Under the pieces are notes generated by a model. The model made no database searches. It saw only the letters and a list, made by a program, of their open reading frames with translations, and was not told the origin of the DNA. From NCBI GenBank assembly GCA_964632505.1, contig CAZWCE010000001.1:513914-577913 (forward strand): a stretch of DNA of 64,000 nt. The letters run 5' to 3'. The position numbers were made by a program, and so were the translations under genes. The stretch comes from CAZWCE01 sp964632505 (lineage in GTDB: Bacteria; Planctomycetota; Planctomycetia; Pirellulales; Thermoguttaceae). Shown here piece by piece: positions 18,416 to 28,149 of this stretch; position 1 is the stretch's first letter, and every line of letters begins with the position of its first letter.

Positions 18416-19495
18416 TTAGGAGGACGGCATGAGTTTCAGGCGGAGTTCGGTGACGTGATCGCGGAGGTTGGCGTCGTGGGGAATCCGACGATCGATCCTT
18501 TGGCAATGATGGGCGACGGTCGTGTGGTCGCGCTTCCCGAAGAATTGGCCGATCTCTCGGAGCGATTTCTCCGTCAGATTCCGTGAGAGATAGAGGGCGA
18601 TTCCCCGAGCGAAGACGATGTGACTGACGCGCGATTTGCCCTTCAGGTCGGCCATTTTCAGCGAGAAGTGCCGCGCCGTGGTTCGGGTGATCTCGCGAAG
18701 CGACGGAGTGTTCTGTTCTCGGCGTTCCCGGAGAAACTCCTTGATTCGTGGCAGCGGCAGCGGCCGTGTCTCCAATTTCTGGAGGGAACAGAGCTGCATC
18801 AGGGCGCCGAATAGGGTGGGGACGGAGCCGGAAAGTCCGCGGGCGAGATGGGTCAAGGCCGTTTCGCTGAGCGGGAAGTCGAGGCTTCGGGCCATTTCTC
18901 GGAGTAGGAAGATTCGGGTTTTTAGATCGGGCCAGACCACCGGGACGATCAGGCCCTCGGAGAGACGAGCGACGAGCCGGTCGGTCAGTGGGGAGGCCCC
19001 GCCGGGAAAGTGCGACATGGTCAGAATCATGCCGGCTTTCCGTTCACGCATCGCCTGGAGGATGTGAATCAATTCTTCCTGGGCGGCGGACTTGCCGACC
19101 AATCGGTCCAGATCGTCCAGTACGAGCAGTCCGAGCGTTCGATAGCGGTGGCGGAAGTCGTCGGCGGTTTTCGTTTCGATCGCTCCGGCCAGCAAGCGGG
19201 AAAATTCCTCGGTGCCGAGGACGAGGGCCTTTCGGCGGGGGTGTCGTTTTTTCCACGCGGCGGCGATGCCGGTCGCCAGATGGGTTTTTCCGGACCCGGT
19301 GGGGCCGTAGAAGACGATCGGCGAGAAATAGTCCCTTTCGTCTTCCAGGAGGCTCTCGACCGCGAGCGGCACCAGATGGTTTTCGACCCCGGCGTAGAAC
19401 GGCGTCGACGAAGACGTTCTCCCGCCTCTGGTCGGCGTGCTGCCCAGCGGACGTGTTTTCGCTTCCAGCGGGATGGTGATGATGGAATCGTTCAC
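18416..19495 (-). CDS. dnaA: Short DnaA-type replication initiator (domains III and IV only)
   Basis: A 359-residue protein. The AAA+ domain starts by about residue 33 (GVENHLVPLAVESLL) with Walker A GPTGSGKTH and Walker B LLVLDDLDRL. The C-terminal DNA-binding domain IV carries GQFFGKRDHTTVAHHCQRI, close to the DnaA signature. Typical DnaA (about 450 residues) has an N-terminal domain I that recruits helicase and a flexible domain II; here only about 30 residues precede the ATPase. The start appears to be GTG at 19495. No dnaN or recF gene is adjacent. Domain IV separates it from Hda, which lacks it. Whether it is the main initiator or a paralogue cannot be told from one window. Confidence 0.78.
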   Translation of the reverse strand: MNDSIITIPLEAKTRPLGSTPTRGGRTSSSTPFYAGVENHLVPLAVESLLEDERDYFSPIVFYGPTGSGKTHLATGIAAAWKKRHPRRKALVLGTEEFSRLLAGAIETKTADDFRHRYRTLGLLVLDDLDRLVGKSAAQEELIHILQAMRERKAGMILTMSHFPGGASPLTDRLVARLSEGLIVPVVWPDLKTRIFLLREMARSLDFPLSETALTHLARGLSGSVPTLFGALMQLCSLQKLETRPLPLPRIKEFLRERREQNTPSLREITRTTARHFSLKMADLKGKSRVSHIVFARGIALYLSRNLTEKSLREIGQFFGKRDHTTVAHHCQRIDRRIPHDANLRDHVTELRLKLMPSS

Positions 19496-19619
19496 CTTCG
19501 ACGATCCTCGATTGGGGGGTCCCGTCTTCGTCGAAGGGGATCGACGAACGAAACCCAGGGAAACGATGTCGAAAACGGAGAAATCTCAGTTTTCAGCTTA
19601 GTCCACCCTTGGGGGAAGT

Positions 19620-20093
19620 TCAATCATCCGTTTCCTTGAATTCGACGTCGATCGGTTCTTCCTCGGCGGGGGAGGTGGTCGGTTGGGCGTCGGCCCCGGT
19701 GGAGGAGGTCCGGACGTAGGTGCGATAGACTTCGAATTTTTTGACCGCACGACGTATGATCATTCTTCGAAAGAGCGGCACCAGCAGAGAGAATCCGACC
19801 AGGTCGGTCAGGATTCCGGGCGTCAGGAGCAGGAGTCCGGCGGCGAGGATCATGAACCCGTGGAGAATCGTATCGGCGGGGATTTCCCCCCGTTGCAATC
19901 GCCGGTGGAATTCCCTCCAGACGCTCTCGCCCTGGCTTTTGGCGAGCGTGGCGCCGAGGACGCCGGTGGTGAGGATGAGCATCAGGGTGGTCAGCCAGTG
20001 GGTGTAGTGGGCGAAAATGAGCAACAGGACCAGTTCCACCAAGGGGATGGTGACAAAGAGAAAAATCAACGTCGGCAGCGGATTGCGGATCAT
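19620..20093 (-). CDS. fxsA: FxsA-family inner-membrane protein
   Basis: A 157-residue protein. Membrane segments are visible at about residues 8-30 (LIFLFVTIPLVELVLLLIFAHY), 34-50 and 78-105 (ILAAGLLLLTPGILTDLVGFSLLVP). GILTDLVGFSLL followed by a basic cytoplasmic tail is the FxsA hallmark. Overproduced FxsA in E. coli relieves F-plasmid exclusion of phage T7; the physiological role is unclear. Its start overlaps the TPR-gene stop (ATGA at 20090-20093), so the two are translationally coupled. The 124 bases beyond its stop hold nothing clear. Confidence 0.85.
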   Translation of the reverse strand: MIRNPLPTLIFLFVTIPLVELVLLLIFAHYTHWLTTLMLILTTGVLGATLAKSQGESVWREFHRRLQRGEIPADTILHGFMILAAGLLLLTPGILTDLVGFSLLVPLFRRMIIRRAVKKFEVYRTYVRTSSTGADAQPTTSPAEEEPIDVEFKETDD

Positions 20094-22351
20094 CGGAGCT
20101 TGGTGTCCTTTTCGTCGTTCGACTCCTGGACCCGGAGCGACATCTCGAAGTAGCGATCGGCCTGGGCATGCTTCTCCTGGCGTCGATACATCGTCGAGAG
20201 GTTCGTATACGGAACGGCCAGGGCCGTGGTGTCCATCAATCCGTTCTTCACGGCCACTTCAATGAGACTGACTCCTTGTTCGGAAAGTTCCACCGCCAGT
20301 TCCTTCTGCGAGGTTTCCCAGTAAGAAACGCCCATGCTCACGAGGGTCTCGCCGAGGCGTCCGACTTCCTCTTCGGGAATCAGCAGGGCGAGTCGATCGA
20401 AGATGGGCCGGGCCCGATCGAACCACACGATGGCCGCGCGGTGATTCTTCATGCCGACCGCGTGGATGGCCCCGAGCCGGAAGTAGAGCCGCGCGAGCAA
20501 ATACGTATCGGAATGGCTGGTCCGGCCGTGGTGCCCCTTCTCCAAGTATTCGACGGCGGCTTGCCCGTATTGGAGGGCTTCGCTGAATTTTTTTCGGGCC
20601 TGATAAATTTGGACGGCGTCGTAGAGCGCCAGCCCGATGTCCCACTGGTACTTGCACTGCTGGAGGGGATCTTCGGTGTTGTCGATCAGCGCCTTTCCCA
20701 GCCGAATCACCTCCTCGATGTAGACATCAAGTTGCGCGGTTCCCCCGATGCCCACGAACGCGGCCAAGGCGCTGGAGGAGACGCGGAAGAGGTATTCCTG
20801 TGATCCTTTTTCGTTTTTGACGATGTCTTCGGCGACGTCCGCGGCTCGATCCAGCCAGATTTCAACGGCCTTTTCCTTATCGTCCCAGTTTCCCCAGGCG
20901 ACGTCGCGCGCGGCGGCCAGATGGGCATCGAGCAGCACTTCCTTGGCGGCCAGCCGGATCGCCGGATGCGAATGGTTCGCGATGGTATTGGCCGCCTTGA
21001 TCGCCTCGCTATGGTATTCGATCGCTTTTTCGAAGTCGGGGGAAATGCCGTTGCGCCAAAGATCTCCCATCAGACAGAGAGCCCGGGCACGCACATGCGG
21101 GTAGCGATCGGAGCGGGGGAGCATCTCTTCGAGTTTGTGCTTCGCTTCTTCGTAACGGTCCAATTGCGCGAGGATGCGGGCTTCGGTGACGTAGAACTGG
21201 GGCAGATCCGGATTCAAGCGGATCGCTTCACGACATTCGGCCAACCCCGATTCCAGGTTCCCTTGCAGGAGGCTCACGCGGGCGAGCAACCAATTCGCCC
21301 GGGCATGGCCGGGATCCAGATCGATGGCGTTCTCCAGATCCTGACGGCTGTGTTTGAGCGAATGGCTCAGATAGGTTTCCCCCCGGAGCACGAACGGTTC
21401 GGCGGTGACCGGCTCGATGATGATCTCGGAGACCTTCCTCGAGGGGTGTCCCGGCGTCCCGGAGGGCTCGAACGCGAAGAGGACGCCCTTTTCCGGGAAG
21501 CATTGCCCGACGATCTCGCCCATTTGGTCGGAGACGAAGACGGGTCGAACGCCGTGGAGGTCTTTGTCGAGCGCTTGGCGGACCTGATTGGCCGGGAACG
21601 GTTGCTCCATGCGAATGATCAACGACTGCAAGACGCCGTTCGTGAACATCACCTCGACATGATCGCATTCTTCCATCGAATAAAGATAGATGCGTTGGTC
21701 GTCGACCTGGCTGACCTGGCGGGGGGAGCCCCAGAGTTCCTTTAGTTCTTCGAGGGTGGTTTCCCCGGGAGTGGCTCCGTGGAATTGGGCGGTGTGGATC
21801 GTCGGTTTGCCGTCGTCGGGAGTCGGTTGCAGGGAGCCGGTATCGGGGGTCGGTTCGGGGAGGTTTTTCTCAGTTTCTTTCTCTTCTTCCTCGCTCGAGT
21901 CGTCTGGGGAGGTGTCGGGCGTGGGCGAAGGAACGGTCGTCGCTTCGGGGGAGTTGGTCAAAGGCGCGGAGGTGTCGGGCGAAGAGACCAGCTCCGGCGG
22001 CGCTTCGGATGCGGGACCGGCGGGCGTCGGTTTCCTGGAGGGGCGGGGGGCGGAGGCGACCGTCAGGGGAGGTCCGGAGGAGGCGGAATCTTGCTCGCGC
22101 GTTTCGGCGGGAGGACTCTGACGGATGACCGCCGATGAGCCGATCAACTTCGGCCCCTGGACGCTCTCGGCCGATTTCCCGCTCTCTCCCGTGTCGCCCC
22201 AGGAGAGATTCGTCTCCGAAGCGATCTCCTCCGGCGAGGCCGCTTGCGCGAAAACTTCCCGCGGCGCGACGGTGGCCTGAGCCAGCCCCCAGCCGAGAAG
22301 GGTGACCAGCAGCCACCGGAACGAACGATCCAGGGAGTATTTGCAGTCCAT
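20090..22351 (-). CDS. Large exported TPR-repeat protein
   Basis: A 753-residue protein, choosing ATG at 22351 because GGAGG lies at good spacing before it; an upstream ATG at 22375 is open. A signal peptide (WLLVTLLGWGLAQATVAPREVFAQA) is followed by about 170 residues of Pro/Glu/Ser-rich linker. A middle domain (about 190-330) contains HTAQFHGATPGETTLEELKELWG. The C-terminal half has tetratricopeptide repeats (DPGHARANWLLARVSLLQGNLESGLAECREAIRLNPD; ALQYGQAAVEYLEKGHHGRTSHSDTYLLARLYFRLG). TPRs mount protein complexes. It is coupled by overlap to fxsA, which suggests an envelope role. Confidence 0.75.
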   Translation of the reverse strand: MDCKYSLDRSFRWLLVTLLGWGLAQATVAPREVFAQAASPEEIASETNLSWGDTGESGKSAESVQGPKLIGSSAVIRQSPPAETREQDSASSGPPLTVASAPRPSRKPTPAGPASEAPPELVSSPDTSAPLTNSPEATTVPSPTPDTSPDDSSEEEEKETEKNLPEPTPDTGSLQPTPDDGKPTIHTAQFHGATPGETTLEELKELWGSPRQVSQVDDQRIYLYSMEECDHVEVMFTNGVLQSLIIRMEQPFPANQVRQALDKDLHGVRPVFVSDQMGEIVGQCFPEKGVLFAFEPSGTPGHPSRKVSEIIIEPVTAEPFVLRGETYLSHSLKHSRQDLENAIDLDPGHARANWLLARVSLLQGNLESGLAECREAIRLNPDLPQFYVTEARILAQLDRYEEAKHKLEEMLPRSDRYPHVRARALCLMGDLWRNGISPDFEKAIEYHSEAIKAANTIANHSHPAIRLAAKEVLLDAHLAAARDVAWGNWDDKEKAVEIWLDRAADVAEDIVKNEKGSQEYLFRVSSSALAAFVGIGGTAQLDVYIEEVIRLGKALIDNTEDPLQQCKYQWDIGLALYDAVQIYQARKKFSEALQYGQAAVEYLEKGHHGRTSHSDTYLLARLYFRLGAIHAVGMKNHRAAIVWFDRARPIFDRLALLIPEEEVGRLGETLVSMGVSYWETSQKELAVELSEQGVSLIEVAVKNGLMDTTALAVPYTNLSTMYRRQEKHAQADRYFEMSLRVQESNDEKDTKLR

Positions 22352-22868
22352 GGTTTCTACCTCCACCATCGTCATCCTTGAATGATAGGGTCATCTATTA
22401 TCATCGCGGGTGATCCTCACCGCATTCTGTAATTATCGGCACTATCGGCGCGATCCTCAAAGTCGAACGGATCGTTACCGACGGTTTTTTCGACGCTTCC
22501 GGAGAGGGAATCCCCCCAGGGTGGAAGCTGTCTTGTCGCATATTAACCGGAATTTCCCGCCACCGTCCAGACAGATCTTGCGTTTTTGCCACAATTCATG
22601 GTTTTTTATCCCTCGAACCAGGGGGTCGAGGTGGTTCGGTCGGGGCTCATGGTCATCCGTTGCATTTTCTCGAATCTTCCGGCTTTTCTTATTTTTCACA
22701 ATCGGCAAAAAAGGATCTGTTGTGGGCAGATAGACTGGCTTCTTGGTGAGCGAATGGTCGATGTTAGAAGAAGAGAACCCTTCGTTTTCGAATTGGCCCG
22801 TCGGCGTTTGTCCCGCGCGAAGGAGAGGTCGGCGGTCCTTACTGTTTTTTCCGAGGTGAAAGACGTTC
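22352..22868. other. 517-base intergenic region, divergent promoters expected
   Basis: It lies between the leftward TPR gene and rightward fliD, so it should hold two promoters. I find no convincing sigma-28 or sigma-54 site ahead of fliD and no RNA structure. Open frames here are short and composition-driven. The fliD ribosome site (GAGGTGA, nine bases before ATG) is at the right edge. Confidence 0.5.
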
Positions 22869-25772
22869 ATGGGACAGATCCAATTGAACACCGGTCTGGC
22901 GACGGGGTTTCCCATTGTCGACACCGTCGATCAGCTCATGGAGCTCGAAGCGGCCCCGCGCGATCATCTCAAAAAGCGGACCGAGAAACTCCAAGAAGAG
23001 CAGGCGGCCATCACCGAGCTTTCGGCGCTGATGATGACGTCGAACTACATGATGCAGAACCTCGGCAAAAAAGAGGTTTTCGATCGCCGGGAAGTGTTCA
23101 GCAGCAATGAGGATGTGCTCACCGCGCGGGTGACCGGAGATGTTCCCCAGGGGCGATTCACGTTCACGCCGGTCCAGATGGCCCAGAATCATCAACTGTT
23201 GGCCCAGGGCATCCAGAGCGACAAGGTTCCCTTGGGCGGCGGTGAGGTGAAGTTCCGTTTCGGGGACGATCTTTCCAGCGCTTTCAATCTGGACAACATC
23301 AACGGCGGAGTGGGCTTCAAACGGGGGATGATCCGGATCACCGACCGCAGCGGCAGCAGGGCGGTGATCGACTTGACGCGGGCCCAGTCGCTGGACGACG
23401 TCATTTCGGCGATCAACAACAACTACGAGATCAACGTCACCGCGCAGGCCGAGGGGGATCGGCTCGTGCTGGTCGACCAATCCGGTTTCGGCGACACCAA
23501 TCTGTTGGTCCAGGAGGTGAACAACGGGACGACGGCCGCCTCGCTCGGCCTCAACGAGATCGATTCCTCCGAAGACATCGCCTTCGGCAAAGATCTCATG
23601 ATGATGAGCGAAATGACGAAGCTCTCCGCGCTGAACGACGGCAACGGGGTGACGGTCAACAAGGTGTTGACCGATCTGAAGTTCACCTTGGCCGACGGTA
23701 CGACGGGGGTGATCGATTTCGGCGCGGTCGAGCCGCTCACCCCGGAGCAGATCGAGGCGATCTCCAACGGCGAGTCGATCGAGCGGACCAAAACGAAACA
23801 GACGACCGTGGGTGAGTTGATCGACGTGATCAATGCGGTCGAACCGGAGAAGCTCCAAGCGAAGATCGGGCCCGACGGCAAACGGCTGGTGATCGAGGAT
23901 TTGACCACCGGCGAAGATACCTTCAAGCTGGAGAACTCTTCGAACACCCAAACGCTCCAGTCGCTGCAGTTGGCGGCCGAAGGTCAGGACGAAGTGACCG
24001 GTACCGACGGGTCGGTCACCGGGGGGCGTTTGATCGGCGGTCTCGATTCGGTCCTGCTTTCGACCCTCAACGGAGGGAGCGGGCTCTCCCTCGAGGCGGG
24101 AACGATCAACGTGACCGACCGGGCCGGCAATTCCACCACCGTCGATCTGTCGAACGTCGGGCAGATGGAGACGCTCGACCACCTCATGCAGGCGTTCAAC
24201 GGCCAGTTCTACGAGGACGGCGTGAAGGTGCGGCTTCAACTGAATTCCTCGAAGACCGGTTTGGCACTGGTCGATCAGTCGAACGGATACGCTTCGAATC
24301 TCATTGTCGAAGACGCAACGGGGAACATCGCCGAGACGCTCGGGCTGGAGGTCGACGGGGTGACCAATCACGTCCGCGGCGACGACCTGCATCTGAAGGT
24401 GGTTTCCTGGCAGACGAAGCTGGCCGATTTGCGCGGAGGGCAAGGCGTCGATACGACCGGCCGGATCCAGATCACCGACTCTTCCGGTCGAAGCGACATG
24501 CTGATGCTCAACAAGGAAGATTACCAGACCATCGGCGATGTGATCCAGGGCATCAATCGCTTGAGCACGAACGTCTACGCCGAGATCAACGACAACGGCG
24601 ACGGCATTAAACTGACCGACAACGCCGACGGCGAGGGGCCGCTGGTGGTCATGGATGACGGGCTCTCCACCGCGGCGGCCGATCTGCACCTGACCCGGTC
24701 CCCGGAAGAGGTGACCGTCGAGGGAGAAGAAGGCGAAGACCCGGTCACCCGGCAGGTGGTCGACGGGTCGATGACGCATGTCGTCGAGTTGGCCGAACAC
24801 GAAACCCTCGACGACTTGCGGAAAAAGGTCGATTCGTTGAACGCGGGGATCGACGCCTCGGTCTACGTCGACGGCAGCGATGCGCCGTTCCGTCTTGCCT
24901 TCCAGAGCGAGATTTCCGGCAGTGACGGGCACATGGTGGTCGATATGTCGGGACTGGGCATGGAAGTCGAAGAGACGACCGAGGCGAAGGATTCGCTGGT
25001 GGTTCTGGGCGACCCGACGAACCCGACGAGCGTGTTGCTTTCCTCGTCGACCAACACGATCCGCAACGCCGTGCCGGGCATCACCCTCGATATCAAGAAT
25101 CTTTCCGGCAACCCGGTCAACGTTTGGACGGAGCGTTCCAACGCCGACATCAAGGCGAGTTTGAAGGCGTTCACGGAGAATTACAACAAGTTCCGCAAAA
25201 AGCTCGATGAATACACCTATTACGATCCCGATACCGATACCCGATCGGTCTTGACCGGCGACAGCACGGCCCTGAGGCTCGATCAGGATTTGAGCTTTTT
25301 TCTGACCAAGAGCTTCCCGGGTTTGGGGGAAATCCAATCGTTGATGGACCTGGGGATCGATTTTTCCGATACTGGTAAAATCACCTTCAACGAGGACGAG
25401 TTCGACAGGCTCTACCAGCGGTCGCCCGACGCGATCGAAGAGTTCTTCACCAAGGAGAAGGAGATCGGAGGCGAGACGAAAAAGGTCGGGTTCGTCGAGA
25501 AATTCACCGAAGTCTCCGAAGCGCTGGTGGGAAAGGATGTCTCCGTTTCCGCCAGCCGTTACAAGACGCTCAAGCGTCAGATCGAGAACAACACCGATCG
25601 GATCGAGTGGCTCAACGAGCAACTCGAATCGAAGCGAATGCGGCTGCTGACCAATTTTTACAAAATGGAGCTGGCCGTCTCGCAGATGCAGAGCGATGCC
25701 AGTTACGTCAACTCCATTCAAGGCATGGCGCCCAAAAGTGGCGGTGGCGGTGCCGCCATGCTCGGCATGTGA
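22869..25772 (+). CDS. fliD: Flagellar filament cap protein FliD (HAP2), enlarged
   Basis: A 967-residue protein, about twice the E. coli length of 468. The N-terminal FliD_N-type region spans about residues 1-110 (LNTGLATGFPIVDTVDQLMELEAAPRDHLKKRTEKLQEEQAAITELSALMM). The C-terminal FliD_C-type part (about 700-960) has NAVPGITLDIKN, NYNKFRKKLDEYT, GIDFSDTGKITFNEDEF and the coiled end IENNTDRIEWLNEQLESKRMRLLTNFYKMELAVSQMQS. The extra ~500 residues between them contain repeated beta-rich units with 'GTINVTDRAGNSTTVDLS'-type motifs that likely form surface-exposed domains of the cap. GAGGTGA precedes the ATG. fliS follows 180 bases downstream. Confidence 0.9.
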   Translation: MGQIQLNTGLATGFPIVDTVDQLMELEAAPRDHLKKRTEKLQEEQAAITELSALMMTSNYMMQNLGKKEVFDRREVFSSNEDVLTARVTGDVPQGRFTFTPVQMAQNHQLLAQGIQSDKVPLGGGEVKFRFGDDLSSAFNLDNINGGVGFKRGMIRITDRSGSRAVIDLTRAQSLDDVISAINNNYEINVTAQAEGDRLVLVDQSGFGDTNLLVQEVNNGTTAASLGLNEIDSSEDIAFGKDLMMMSEMTKLSALNDGNGVTVNKVLTDLKFTLADGTTGVIDFGAVEPLTPEQIEAISNGESIERTKTKQTTVGELIDVINAVEPEKLQAKIGPDGKRLVIEDLTTGEDTFKLENSSNTQTLQSLQLAAEGQDEVTGTDGSVTGGRLIGGLDSVLLSTLNGGSGLSLEAGTINVTDRAGNSTTVDLSNVGQMETLDHLMQAFNGQFYEDGVKVRLQLNSSKTGLALVDQSNGYASNLIVEDATGNIAETLGLEVDGVTNHVRGDDLHLKVVSWQTKLADLRGGQGVDTTGRIQITDSSGRSDMLMLNKEDYQTIGDVIQGINRLSTNVYAEINDNGDGIKLTDNADGEGPLVVMDDGLSTAAADLHLTRSPEEVTVEGEEGEDPVTRQVVDGSMTHVVELAEHETLDDLRKKVDSLNAGIDASVYVDGSDAPFRLAFQSEISGSDGHMVVDMSGLGMEVEETTEAKDSLVVLGDPTNPTSVLLSSSTNTIRNAVPGITLDIKNLSGNPVNVWTERSNADIKASLKAFTENYNKFRKKLDEYTYYDPDTDTRSVLTGDSTALRLDQDLSFFLTKSFPGLGEIQSLMDLGIDFSDTGKITFNEDEFDRLYQRSPDAIEEFFTKEKEIGGETKKVGFVEKFTEVSEALVGKDVSVSASRYKTLKRQIENNTDRIEWLNEQLESKRMRLLTNFYKMELAVSQMQSDASYVNSIQGMAPKSGGGGAAMLGM

Positions 25773-25952
25773 TCGACCGGAAGCCTTTGTTGAGCCCGAT
25801 TCCAACCAACCCTATGGGGATCGCTTCCGGCGTTTCCCCCGTATCCCACCGAACACGTTCCCACCTTCCAGCTTCCCGGTCATCGGCGTTCTCCCGCACG
25901 CGGAGCGACCGCGGAGCCTTCCTGATTTTTTCCCGCAAGGAGCAATTGACCC

Positions 25953-26591
25953 ATGCAGACATCGGCGAGAAGCAACTATCTGGAAACCGAAGTCTATACC
26001 GCGACCCCGCAGAAACTCCAGCTCATGCTCGTCGAGGCGGCGATTCGCAATGTCAACAAGGCGAAGCGATTCTGGGAAGAGGAAGAGGTCGATGCCGCGT
26101 TTGAGGCGATGGTCCGCGCGCAAGACATCATCGCGGAAATCCTTTCGAGTCTCGATCTGGAAGGGGTTCCCGAAATCGCCAAGCGGCTGGCGAGTGTCTA
26201 TATTTTCATCTTCCGCCAACTGGCCGAGGCGAACATGCTCCGCGACGTCTCCAAGGCCGACGAGGCCCTGAAGGTCCTCGAAACCGAACGCGCGAACTGG
26301 AAGGTGGTCTGCGAAAAGTTCGGCTCCACGCTGACCGAGGCCAAAGCGAAAAACGGCGGGGTGCCGGAGATGGCCAAGGGCTTCGATTCGAGTCAGCTCG
26401 ATCTCTCGAGCCGGAAAGTCGAAAAAGATCTCGCTTCCGGAAACGGGCAGAAGTCGGGCAAAGAGAAGTCGGACAAAGAGAAGGGGCGGCCGGCCGGGAA
26501 ATCCAAACCGCCGAAGAAGGGAGCCAAACCGCCGATCCCACCGGTCGACACCACCGATGCCCCCGCTTCCGGTCTCTCACTCGAGGCGTAG
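25953..26591 (+). CDS. fliS: Flagellin export chaperone FliS with basic C-terminal extension
   Basis: Residues 1-~125 match FliS: NYLETEVYTATPQKLQLMLVEAAIRNVNKA, then helices covering FIFRQLAEANMLRD. FliS binds flagellin in the cytoplasm and prevents premature assembly. A Lys/Pro-rich tail of ~85 residues (KSDKEKGRPAGKSKPPKKGAKPP) is absent from the ~130-residue classical protein. AAGGAG precedes the ATG. Co-oriented with fliD, the usual fliD-fliS order. Confidence 0.88.
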   Translation: MQTSARSNYLETEVYTATPQKLQLMLVEAAIRNVNKAKRFWEEEEVDAAFEAMVRAQDIIAEILSSLDLEGVPEIAKRLASVYIFIFRQLAEANMLRDVSKADEALKVLETERANWKVVCEKFGSTLTEAKAKNGGVPEMAKGFDSSQLDLSSRKVEKDLASGNGQKSGKEKSDKEKGRPAGKSKPPKKGAKPPIPPVDTTDAPASGLSLEA

Positions 26592-26741
26592 CGGTGAAAA
26601 AGGACGACCTCGGGGTCCATCGACAAATCGCGTTGCTCCACTTAGAATGGAAAGTGAGATGGCCCGCCGCTTCCCGTCGCGGGCATGGCTTGCTTCCGTT
26701 CCCCCACTCGCCCGACTTCCTTCGGGCAAGGATGACGACGC

Positions 26742-27605
26742 GTGACTGACTCGACCCAGGTGATTCGCGTGGGACATAGTCCCGACTCCGACGATGCGTT
26801 CATGTTCTATGCTCTGGCCAAGGAGAAGATTCCCACCGGTAGCTACCGTTTCGAGCATGAACTGGTCGACATCGAGACGCTCAATCGCCGCGCCTTTCAC
26901 GGTGAATTGGAGCTGACGGCCGTGAGTGTGCATGCCTACGCCTACTTGAACGATGTCTACTCCCTCTGCAACAGCGGGGCGAGCATGGGAGACGGCTACG
27001 GGCCGATTCTGGTGGCTTGCGAGGGGGATTCAAAAGAGCAACTGGCCGGCAAGACGATCGCCATTCCCGGGAAAAGGACCACGGCGGCCTTGGCGCTGCA
27101 ACTCTGGCTTTCGGGAGTCGAATGCGATCTTCGGGTGGTGCCTTTCGACCGGATCCTCGACGCGGTGGTGGCCGGCGAGTACGAAGGAACACCGATTGCC
27201 GCGGGAGTGATCATCCACGAAGGGCAGCTCACCTACCGAGAATCGCGGCTCGAGGCGGTCGTCGATTTGGGGCAGTGGTGGCAGCGGGAGAACGACGGTT
27301 TGCCGCTGCCGCTGGGGGCGAACGCCATCCGGAAAGATCTCGGCGGGAAAGTCATCGCCGATGTCAGCCGACTGCTGCACGACAGCATCCTCTACGGCCT
27401 CGAACACCGTGAGGAGGCGCTCGATTACGCCTTGCAATTCGGCCGGGGACTCGCTCGCGAGCAGGCCGATCGATTCGTCGAAATGTACGTGAACAAATGG
27501 ACGCTGGACTTCGGCCCCCGGGGCCGCGAGGCGGTCACGCGATTGCTCCGAAAAGGACACGATGCCGGACTTCTTCCGAAGCGGGTGATTCCCGATTTCG
27601 TCTGA
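26742..27605 (+). CDS. mqnD: 1,4-dihydroxy-6-naphthoate synthase (futalosine menaquinone pathway)
   Basis: A 287-residue periplasmic-binding-like fold enzyme. The N-terminal VGHSPDSDDAFMFYAL matches the MqnD signature, followed by ELVDIETLNRRAF and ITLT/AVSVHAYAYL. The enzyme cleaves cyclic dehypoxanthinylfutalosine to dihydroxynaphthoate in the alternative menaquinone route. Translation starts at GTG 26742 with AAGGAT upstream; length fits the family. No other mqn gene is in the window. Confidence 0.85.
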   Translation: MTDSTQVIRVGHSPDSDDAFMFYALAKEKIPTGSYRFEHELVDIETLNRRAFHGELELTAVSVHAYAYLNDVYSLCNSGASMGDGYGPILVACEGDSKEQLAGKTIAIPGKRTTAALALQLWLSGVECDLRVVPFDRILDAVVAGEYEGTPIAAGVIIHEGQLTYRESRLEAVVDLGQWWQRENDGLPLPLGANAIRKDLGGKVIADVSRLLHDSILYGLEHREEALDYALQFGRGLAREQADRFVEMYVNKWTLDFGPRGREAVTRLLRKGHDAGLLPKRVIPDFV

Positions 27606-28149
27606 GATATCTGCTTCTTTCCGACCGGGCGCCGGCAGCCTGTAGAAAAAGACCCCTCGGCGGCCTTTTTTCCCCGACCCGCGCGAGAAAATGTTACCGT
27701 GAGGTTTCTCATGCAAGAGGTGTGAAAATCGCTTCCCGGCGCGGACCGGGAGGATTCGCCGATCCCCCCATCTATGTCGGCCGCGCTGCTTTTTCGGCGT
27801 AAAATGGAGGGGAATCACGGCAAGAGATGCCCCTCGAATGAGCCGTTTTGTTTTCCTGTCTTTTCTTCTTTTCGCATTTTCCAAAAAAAGACCATTTTGC
27901 GCGGAAACAGGTTTGCATCGCTGCCCTTGAGGGTGGTAAGCTACAGACTGCCCCGCGAATCCAGGCAGCTTTGCGTTCTCCTGAAAAAAAACGGATTTTC
28001 TTATCTTGATTTCTTCATTCGCACCTGCGGTATTGATGCCCGGCGCGCCTTCCGGCATCCGCATGCGGCATCGCGGACGGACCGCCAGGGCAAGGAGGTC
28101 GGTGGAAGGAATCGCCTACGCCGGCTCTTTTCAAAGGAGGAAAAGGGAG
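27606..28149. other. 544-base intergenic region
   Basis: No gene recognised. A weak promoter-like pair (TTGCAT at 27913-27918, 18-base spacer, TAAGCT at 27937-27942) points toward the small CxxC protein. A short CTGCC/GGCAG inverted repeat follows it. The right edge carries AAAGGAGG before the next ATG. Confidence 0.4.

Noticed and set aside
19496..19619. Replication origin beside dnaA
   Set aside because: No cluster of DnaA boxes or AT-rich unwinding region is seen, and dnaN/recF are absent.
22740..22868. Sigma-54 or sigma-28 promoter for fliD
   Set aside because: GG/GC spacing and the TAAA-N15-GCCGATAA pattern do not fit any site.
22839..25805. A ~990-codon open frame antisense to fliD
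   Set aside because: It lacks domain signatures and mirrors the codon bias of fliD, whose protein family is unmistakable.
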